Origin: CAYOHP01 sp964403795 [NCBI: uncultured bacterium]
GTDB lineage: Bacteria; Muiribacteriota; UBA6191; CAZXTJ01
Reading direction: 5' to 3'
DNA length: 18,977 bases
Assembly: GCA_964403795.1 (NCBI GenBank)
Contig: CAYOHP010000122.1
Coordinates: 1 to 18,977, forward strand
Positions within the stretch are counted from its first letter, which is position 1; every line of letters starts with the position of its first letter. Shown piece by piece: positions 14,313-18,977 of the stretch. A program made the position numbers and the translations under genes. The notes beneath the pieces were generated by a model that searched no databases, had not been told where the DNA came from, and saw only the letters and a program-made list of their open reading frames with translations.

Positions 14313-16429
14313 CCGGGCCCTCGGAGGAGTCCCGGACCGCCGCTCCCGCCGAGGCGCGGGTCGTGGCGCTGTGCGTCTTCACCCTGCTGCTGGTCTCGGC
14401 CGGTCGCTTCCTCACCGCGGCCCCGGTGGCCTGGGACTTCGGGGACCGCCTGCTCCGGGCCCTCCGGGGTCTGGCTTGGCTGGCGGTCCTGGCGACTGCC
14501 GCCCATGGCTATGGCAGCGGGCTGGCGCACCTCACCGGAGGCTCCGATCCCGGGAGGGCTCCCGAGCTCCGCCTCGGGTCCACCCAGGCGCTCGGTCTCG
14601 CCACCCTCGGCCTCCTCGGCATGGGCCTCGGCTACGCCGGGTGGTTCCGGGCACCGGCGCTCACCGCCATCCTCGCCCTCGGCGGGGTGCTGGCCTGGCG
14701 GAGCCGGGACCAGGCGCGCACGTTGGCCGCGGCCCTGGCTGCGTGTCTCGATCGCTCCTGGTGGTGGCTTCCGGCCCTGCCCGGCCTCGCCATCGCCGGG
14801 GTGCTGGCGCTGGCACCGCCCCTCTACGGCGACGAGATCCTCTACCAGGTGGCGATCCCGACCCGGTTGGCCGGGACCGGGACGCTGCCCTTGTGGGGCG
14901 ACGACAAGGCGCTCCAGTTCCCGCTCATGGTCCAGTGCCTCTCGGGCTACGGGCTGGTCCTCGGAGTGGAGGAAGCGCCCCGCCTCCACCAGCTCTGGAT
15001 GGGCCTGCTGGCGCTCTGCCTGCTGCACGGGGCGGGGCGGCGCCTGGGAGCACCGGGGGCCCTGGCACCGGTGCTCCTGCTGCTCCATCCGATCGCGGTG
15101 GTGGCGATCGGGACGGCCCACGTCACCGCCGCCAAGGTCTGCTTCCAGCTGCTGGTGGTGGAACTCCTGGTCGAACTCGTCGAGTCCTCGGGCCAGGGGG
15201 GGGAAGGCAGCCAGGCGCGCCCAGACCTCCTTGCCGCGGGGCTCGGGCTGGCGCTGGGCTGCTTCGTGTGGGTGAAGCACGTGGCGCTCGCCACGGTGGC
15301 TGCCCTGGGGCTCCTCTGGGCTGCGGATGCACCTCCCGGCCGGCGACGGCTGGGGGTCGCCCTGGGGGTGGCGGGGCTGGTGGCGCTGCCGTTCTTCGTG
15401 AAGAACTGGCTGGTGACCGGCGATCCGATCTTCCCGTACGGCTGGCCCTGGTTCCAGGGGCGGGATTGGGATTCCTTCCTGCAGGCCGCCGAGCTCGACA
15501 TGCAGCGGCGCATGGTGCATGCCACGCCCGGGGACGCCCTGGCCTATGCCTTCTCCCTCGTGACCGACCGTGACCGGTCGAGCATCCTGGGCCAGGGCCT
15601 GGGGCGCACCTTCGCCCCCCTGCTCCTGACGCTCGTGGTGGTGCCGGCCGCGTTCCGGTCGCGCTTCCGGTTCGTCTTCCCGCTGGCGCTCTCGGCGCTC
15701 TATGCCCTGCTCTGGTGTCTCGGCACCGGGCCGCTCGACACCCGGGCCCTGCTCCCGGCCGTGGCCCTGGCGCTGCCGGCCTCGGCGCTGGGACTCTCCC
15801 GGCTGGTGCAGGCCTCCGGATCCCTGCCGGCGACGATCCTCACGGGGACGGTGGTTGCCATCGGGGTCCTCGAGCTGCCGGTCCAGCCGCTCTTCCATGC
15901 CTTCCCCTACCTGACGGGGGAACGCTCCCGGGAGTCCTACTGGACGGTGGGGTGGCCGGACCAGTATCCCCTCTGGCGCGAGCTCGACGCCCGCATCCCG
16001 CCCGGGGCCAGGGTGCTCTGCATGTTCTCCCGCCAGGACTACCTGCTGGCGCCGCAGCGGCTGTTCGTGCGCTTCGACATCGTGTCCTCCCACGACGTGG
16101 GCGGGTCCTTCGTGGTGGGGACCTTGGCCATGCACGGATCGGCCCGGGAGGCGGGTCGGAAGCGGGGGAGCGTGCTGGTCGACGGGGCCGTGGCGATGCC
16201 TCTCTTCCGGGATCCGGGGGCGGCCCGGGCTGCGCTGGTCGAGCGGCGGATCGAGTGGGTGCTCATGAAGGAGGACCGGGAGGACGCCCTGTACCGGTCC
16301 TCGATCCTGCCCATGGTCGAGGACATGCTGGAACCCATGGGCAAGGTCGGGCCGGTCCTGGTGATGCGGGTTCGCAGCCCGGCAGGGGGAGCGGATCGGC
16401 GAAACGGAGAAAAATCACCGGGTCCGTGA
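14309..16429 (+). CDS. Polytopic membrane glycosyltransferase-like protein (GT-C/GT39 type)
   Basis: A 706-residue inner-membrane protein with about a dozen hydrophobic helices (first at about 17-35; others near 53-65, 93-112, 115-129, 151-170 and repeatedly to about 540) and a soluble C-terminal domain from about residue 545. The layout matches GT-C enzymes that transfer sugars from polyprenyl phosphates outside the membrane. YGDEILYQVAIP (173-184), after the helix ending at about 170, fits the acidic first-loop motif of GT39-like proteins, with Asp175-Glu176 as candidate catalytic residues. The TTG start overlaps the upstream stop as TTGA; no better start precedes helix 1. A G8 run (15196-15203) lies in a loop. 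It is the last gene of the operon and could glycosylate an exported product. The family call is moderate. Confidence 0.78.
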   Translation: MTGPSEESRTAAPAEARVVALCVFTLLLVSAGRFLTAAPVAWDFGDRLLRALRGLAWLAVLATAAHGYGSGLAHLTGGSDPGRAPELRLGSTQALGLATLGLLGMGLGYAGWFRAPALTAILALGGVLAWRSRDQARTLAAALAACLDRSWWWLPALPGLAIAGVLALAPPLYGDEILYQVAIPTRLAGTGTLPLWGDDKALQFPLMVQCLSGYGLVLGVEEAPRLHQLWMGLLALCLLHGAGRRLGAPGALAPVLLLLHPIAVVAIGTAHVTAAKVCFQLLVVELLVELVESSGQGGEGSQARPDLLAAGLGLALGCFVWVKHVALATVAALGLLWAADAPPGRRRLGVALGVAGLVALPFFVKNWLVTGDPIFPYGWPWFQGRDWDSFLQAAELDMQRRMVHATPGDALAYAFSLVTDRDRSSILGQGLGRTFAPLLLTLVVVPAAFRSRFRFVFPLALSALYALLWCLGTGPLDTRALLPAVALALPASALGLSRLVQASGSLPATILTGTVVAIGVLELPVQPLFHAFPYLTGERSRESYWTVGWPDQYPLWRELDARIPPGARVLCMFSRQDYLLAPQRLFVRFDIVSSHDVGGSFVVGTLAMHGSAREAGRKRGSVLVDGAVAMPLFRDPGAARAALVERRIEWVLMKEDREDALYRSSILPMVEDMLEPMGKVGPVLVMRVRSPAGGADRRNGEKSPGP

Positions 16430-16438
16430 AGATTTTGC

Positions 16439-16468
16439 ATGACAAACGGGGGTCGGCAGGCATACACT
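16439..16468 (+). promoter_or_regulatory. Candidate promoter of the structured RNA
   Basis: ATGACA (16439-16444, five of six to the -35 consensus) and TACACT (16463-16468, four of six to the -10 consensus) are 18 bp apart. They follow an unusually A/T-rich stretch (about 16408-16447) that stands out in this GC-rich window and could act as an UP element. Transcription would start near 16471-16476, right at the first structured segment. Confidence 0.55.
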
Positions 16469-16470
16469 AG

Positions 16471-17026
16471 GACTCCTCCCCACCGGGAAGGGGCCGAGAG
16501 GCCCCGGAACGAGGGAGGACCCTCCGACGAGGGCGGTCCCATCGGGGCCGGTCTCGAAGGCGAGCGGGCTTGGCGCCCGCGCTCGAGGGCGATGTCTGCG
16601 GGCGACCGCAGGGATCCCCTGGGGGAAGCCCTCGGTGCCGGAGCGGACGCAAGTCCGAAGCGGCATGGGTCCCCGAAAGGTCCGGATCCTCTTCGGAGGG
16701 AACGGAAACCGCGGGGAAGCGGATCCGCCGGGGTACGGCACCTCGAGCTTCGGCTCGGGACCGGTTCCCGGGGCACCGCAGGACGGACCGGGCGAGAGCC
16801 CAGCCGGCCGGCGGGAGCCCGACGTGGCGAGAGCCACGGACACGGGTCGTTGAGGTCCGAAGTCAGGTCTGACGGAGAAGGGCTCGTCCCCTCCTTGGAT
16901 CCCTGGAGGCGGGTCTCAGGTGCTCTGGAGCGTCGAACCTCCCACCGAGGAACGGCGACTCGCGAGGGCTCGCGACGAAAGGCCTCGGGAGATCAGGGTC
17001 TAGGCCCTGGTCACCCGGGGCCTTTT
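16471..17026 (+). ncRNA. Large structured RNA, unassigned family
   Basis: About 555 nt with no plausible protein, bounded by a promoter-like element and an intrinsic terminator. Hairpins capped by stable tetraloops: 16490-16505 (6 bp, GAGA), 16596-16611 (6 bp, GCGA), 16644-16657 (5 bp, GCAA), 16687-16700 (5 bp, UUCG), 16742-16759 (7 bp, UUCG), 16790-16801 (4 bp, GAGA) and 16823-16838 (6 bp, GAGA). Enclosing helices include 16584-16590 with 16628-16634 (7 bp) and 16635-16640 with 16661-16666, the latter with a GAG/AAG internal loop above it. 16561-16585 and 16960-16975 are further stems, and 915-922/943-949 (plus 16000) pair around a bulged A. GNRA and C(UUCG)G loops read correctly only on the plus strand, which fixes orientation. 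I could not match RNase P, tmRNA, SRP RNA or intron cores. A giant leader of the next gene is the alternative. Confidence 0.68.
16978..17026 (+). terminator. Intrinsic terminator of the structured RNA
   Basis: Arms 16978-16998 and 17005-17025 form about 20 pairs with one A-A mismatch (16990/17013), two G-U pairs and a 6-nt loop. The stem starts with AAAGGCC and ends with GGCCTTTT, then CGTTTC. This is the strongest terminator in the window. It may also function for antisense transcription. Confidence 0.88.
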
Positions 17027-17031
17027 CGTTT

Positions 17032-17076
17032 CGGGGGAGAGATCCCCCGGACCCGACACGGGACCCTGGCTCCCGT
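17032..17076 (+). other. Two hairpins between terminator and metallolyase gene
   Basis: CGGGGGA (17032-17038) pairs with TCCCCCG (17043-17049) around a GAGA tetraloop. ACGGGA (17058-17063) pairs with TCCCGT (17071-17076) around a 7-nt loop. Neither is followed by a T-run. They lie 50-94 bp before the ATG at 17126 and could belong to its 5' leader or, on read-through, to the structured RNA. Confidence 0.5.
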
Positions 17077-17125
17077 CCTTCCCCCAAGCCTTGCCCGATC
17101 CGGCGGGAGCTGCGAGCATGGCGCC

Positions 17126-18343
17126 ATGCAGCTGATCCACGATTGGAATGCGCCCTCGCGGCGGACCCCGCCCCCCAAGGTCGCCCTCGACGACGAGACC
17201 CTGCGCGACGGGCTCCAGAGCCCCTCGGTCCGGAACCCCAGCATCGACGAGAAGCTGGCCCTGCTGCGCCTGATGGTGAAGCTCGGGATCCAGAAGGCCG
17301 ATCTCGGACTGCCGGGTGCCGGGCCCCAGCACATCGAGCACATCGAGGTCCTGCTCCGGACCATCGTGGAGGAGAAGCTCCCGATCCGGCCAGGTCTGGC
17401 GGTGCGCACCGTGGTCGCCGAGGTCGAGCCGGTGGTGCGTCTGCAGCAGAAGTTCGGGATCCCGATCCAGGCGAGCGCCTTCCTGGGGTGCTCCCGGATC
17501 CGCAAGTACGTCGAGGGCTGGACCGACAAGGTGCTGCTCGAGCGGATCGACGAGACGGTCGGCTTCGCCACCCGCGAGGGTGTCCCCTGCATGTTCGTGA
17601 CCGAGGACACCACCCGCTCCAAGCCCGGCGACCTGAAGAAGGTCTACCTGAGGGCCCTCGAGAAGGGGGCGCGGGCCCTCTGTATCGCCGACACCGTGGG
17701 CCACGCCACCCCCGAGGGGACCCGGAAGATCGTCAAGTTCATGAGGAAGCTGGTGCGGGATTTCGATCCCACGCTGTCGGTCGAGCTGAACTGGCACGGG
17801 CACAGCGACCGCGGCCTGGCGCTGGCCAACTCGCTGGCGGCCGTGGAGGCCGGGATCAACGTGGTCCACGCCACCGCCATCGGGATCGGCGAGCGGGTCG
17901 GCAACACGCCGATGGACCTGCTGCTGGTGAACCTGAAGCTGCTGGGATCCTGGGAGCCCGATCTGACGGCGCTCAAGGACTACGTGGCCCTGGCCTCCCG
18001 GGCGACCGCCACGCCGGTCCACCACCAGTACCCGGTCTTCGGTCACGATGCCTTCGAGACCGCCACCGGGGTCCACGCCGCGGCCGTGATCAAGGCCTTG
18101 AAGAAGGGCGAGGCATGGCTCGCCGACCGGGTCTACTCCGCGGTCCCGGCCCGGGACTTCGGGATGGAGCAGAAGATCCTGGTGGGGCACATGTCGGGGC
18201 GCTCCAACGTCTCGTGGTGGCTCGAGAGCCATGGCTTCCCGGTCGAGACCGCCACCGTCGAGCGGATCCTGGCGGCCGCCAAGGCCTCCACCCGGCCCCT
18301 GACCGACGACGAACTCGACACCCTGGCCCGGGGCGGGTCGTGA
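17126..18343 (+). CDS. DRE-TIM metallolyase, isopropylmalate/homocitrate synthase-like
   Basis: A 405-residue cytoplasmic enzyme of the family that condenses acetyl-CoA with a 2-oxo acid. The TIM-barrel metal site is visible: Asp23 and Arg27-Asp28 in DDETLRDG, and His224/His226 in WHGHSDRG. GERVGNTP (256-263), ADTVGHATP (188-196), and GHDAFETATGVH (306-317) belong to the LeuA/homocitrate branch. It has RDGLQ where LeuA has RDGEQ. After the barrel there is a subdomain with ILVGHMSGRSNV, but no C-terminal leucine-binding regulatory domain, so it is about 100 residues shorter than full LeuA. Candidates are isopropylmalate, citramalate, homocitrate or Re-citrate synthase. ATG 17126 is the only sensible start; its RBS (GGGAG, 17104-17108) is distant. 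The next gene overlaps its stop by four bases. Confidence 0.87.
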   Translation: MQLIHDWNAPSRRTPPPKVALDDETLRDGLQSPSVRNPSIDEKLALLRLMVKLGIQKADLGLPGAGPQHIEHIEVLLRTIVEEKLPIRPGLAVRTVVAEVEPVVRLQQKFGIPIQASAFLGCSRIRKYVEGWTDKVLLERIDETVGFATREGVPCMFVTEDTTRSKPGDLKKVYLRALEKGARALCIADTVGHATPEGTRKIVKFMRKLVRDFDPTLSVELNWHGHSDRGLALANSLAAVEAGINVVHATAIGIGERVGNTPMDLLLVNLKLLGSWEPDLTALKDYVALASRATATPVHHQYPVFGHDAFETATGVHAAAVIKALKKGEAWLADRVYSAVPARDFGMEQKILVGHMSGRSNVSWWLESHGFPVETATVERILAAAKASTRPLTDDELDTLARGGS

Positions 18344-18977
18344 CCCGGATCCGGGGCGCGGCCCTGGGGGCACTGGCGGCTGTCTGCCTCGCCGGGGCGG
18401 GACGGCCGGTCTCGGCCTCGGGCTTCCTCGAGGACCCCAAGCTGGTCCCGGCCAAGGTCCGCTCCGCCTGGGCGGAGCTGCTCCGGATCGAGGATGGCCG
18501 GCTTCCCGGGAGCGGCGCGGTGCGCTACCTCCGGGACGTCGATCCCCGGATCCGGGTGCTGGCGGCCCGGACCCTGGGACGCCTGGCGGACCGCTCGGCG
18601 CGACCCCACCTGACCGGACTGCTCTCGGGGGATCCCGATGGTCGGGTCCGAGCCGAGGCGGCCCTGGCCCTCGGCCTGCTCGGCGACAAGGATGCCACCG
18701 GGGCGCTCCAGGAGGCGCTCGTCGACGTGGCGGCGGCGGGTGCCGCGGCCCGGGCCCTGGGACTGCTGGGGGCCGCGGAGGCCTCCGGGGCGCTCGCCGA
18801 CATGGCGGGGAACTCCGACCTCCCGGTGGCGATCCGGGCGGCTGCCCTGTATGCCCTGGGGTCGATGGCGGATTCCCCGGGGGCGCGGCGGGCGCTCCCG
18901 GCCCGGGTCCCGGAGGAGCCGGAGCTGGTGGCGGCGGGCGCCTGGCGGACGGCGTGCTCGGCCTCGGCGCCGATGGC
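18340..18977 (+). CDS. Secreted HEAT-repeat protein (partial, runs off window)
   Basis: At least 212 codons remain open to the window end. The start is GTG, overlapping the metallolyase stop as GTGA. The N-terminus RIRGAALGALAAVCLAGAG with a following VSAS is a signal peptide of about 26 residues. From about residue 63 there are successive HEAT/PBS-lyase-like helix pairs: DPRIRVLAARTLGRLAD, then DPDGRVRAEAALALGLLGD, a diverged Ala-rich repeat with ARALGLLG, then LPVAIRAAALYALGSM. The Asp-Pro...Arg...Ala...Leu-Gly pattern repeats about every 31 residues. Such solenoids bind proteins; here it would act in the periplasm. The pairing with a cytoplasmic metallolyase gives no functional clue. The C-terminus is outside the window. 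Confidence 0.83.
   Translation, partial: MTRIRGAALGALAAVCLAGAGRPVSASGFLEDPKLVPAKVRSAWAELLRIEDGRLPGSGAVRYLRDVDPRIRVLAARTLGRLADRSARPHLTGLLSGDPDGRVRAEAALALGLLGDKDATGALQEALVDVAAAGAAARALGLLGAAEASGALADMAGNSDLPVAIRAAALYALGSMADSPGARRALPARVPEEPELVAAGAWRTACSASAPM

Noticed and set aside
12651-16135. Long minus-strand frames antisense to CAP copy 2 and the GT-C gene
   Set aside because: Low-complexity His/Arg/Gly/Pro-rich translations without motifs, opposite well-supported coding genes.
16928-16943. tRNA T-arm on the minus strand (TTCGA within GGAG...CTCC)
   Set aside because: The stem is only four pairs around an eight-base loop, and no acceptor, D or anticodon arm can be built around it.
16471-17026. 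RNase P RNA
   Set aside because: The conserved P4/J elements (GAGGAAAGUC near the 5' side, ACAGAA near the 3' end) are not present on either strand.
16471-17026. tmRNA, including the circularly permuted form
   Set aside because: No tRNA-like acceptor/T-arm pair, no CCA end and no tag reading frame ending in an Ala-Ala-type tag were found.
16439-17125. Open frame running through the intergenic region into the metallolyase gene, as a 229-residue N-terminal extension
   Set aside because: The predicted residues are Arg/Gly/Ser-rich with no fold-like pattern, the region is packed with RNA hairpins and a terminator, and family homology begins just after the ATG at 17126.
17000-18373. 457-codon minus-strand frame antisense to the metallolyase
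   Set aside because: It has no recognisable motifs and overlaps a gene with complete catalytic residues on the plus strand.
1-18977. CRISPR array, insertion sequence or attachment site
   Set aside because: No regularly spaced direct repeats, no transposase or integrase frame and no terminal inverted repeats with target duplications were seen.

Overview
The window is about 70% G+C throughout and codes densely on both strands. A TonB-dependent outer-membrane receptor with signal peptide and plug domain shows a diderm (Gram-negative-type) bacterium. The absence of ATG at every four-base gene overlap, the CAP-domain pair and the multi-gene membrane/signalling layout fit a deep-branching GC-rich lineage such as Acidobacteriota, Gemmatimonadota or a related candidate phylum. 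I cannot fix the phylum from sequence alone. No tRNA, rRNA, CRISPR array or insertion sequence was seen.

Positions 1-4526 hold housekeeping metabolism. They contain the 3' end of the transhydrogenase beta subunit (pntB), a short-chain dehydrogenase on the minus strand, a divergent 4-alpha-glucanotransferase (malQ), a small secreted acidic protein on the minus strand, and citrate synthase (gltA, minus strand) with a strong GC-rich hairpin behind it.

Positions 4614-8124 (minus strand) are a compact three-gene phosphorelay: a soluble hybrid kinase (HisKA-HATPase-REC), a membrane histidine kinase with a periplasmic Cache-like sensor and HAMP domain, and a stand-alone receiver protein. The genes overlap by four bases, and the middle one appears to start at CTG.

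Positions 8197-16429 (plus strand) are a divergent six-gene envelope operon, again joined only by four-base GTGA/TTGA overlaps. The order is TonB-dependent receptor, orphan ABC-type (TrpX-like) periplasmic binding protein, adrenodoxin-type 2Fe-2S ferredoxin, two tandem paralogous CAP/SCP-domain secreted proteins, and a large GT-C-type membrane glycosyltransferase-like protein. The two operons share a 72-bp control region with a perfect 7-bp inverted repeat. My inference is that receptor and binding protein capture a ligand that the periplasmic sensor kinase reports on.

Positions 16430-17125 contain no protein gene but carry the most striking signal in the window. It is a promoter-like element, about 500 nt of sequence packed with hairpins capped by GNRA and UUCG tetraloops, and an excellent intrinsic terminator. 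This looks like an independently transcribed large structured RNA of about 555 nt on the plus strand that I cannot match to RNase P, tmRNA, SRP RNA or a self-splicing intron. Two more hairpins lie between it and the next gene.

Positions 17126-18977 hold a DRE-TIM metallolyase (isopropylmalate/homocitrate/Re-citrate synthase family, without the leucine regulatory domain), coupled by another GTGA overlap to a secreted HEAT-repeat protein that runs off the window.
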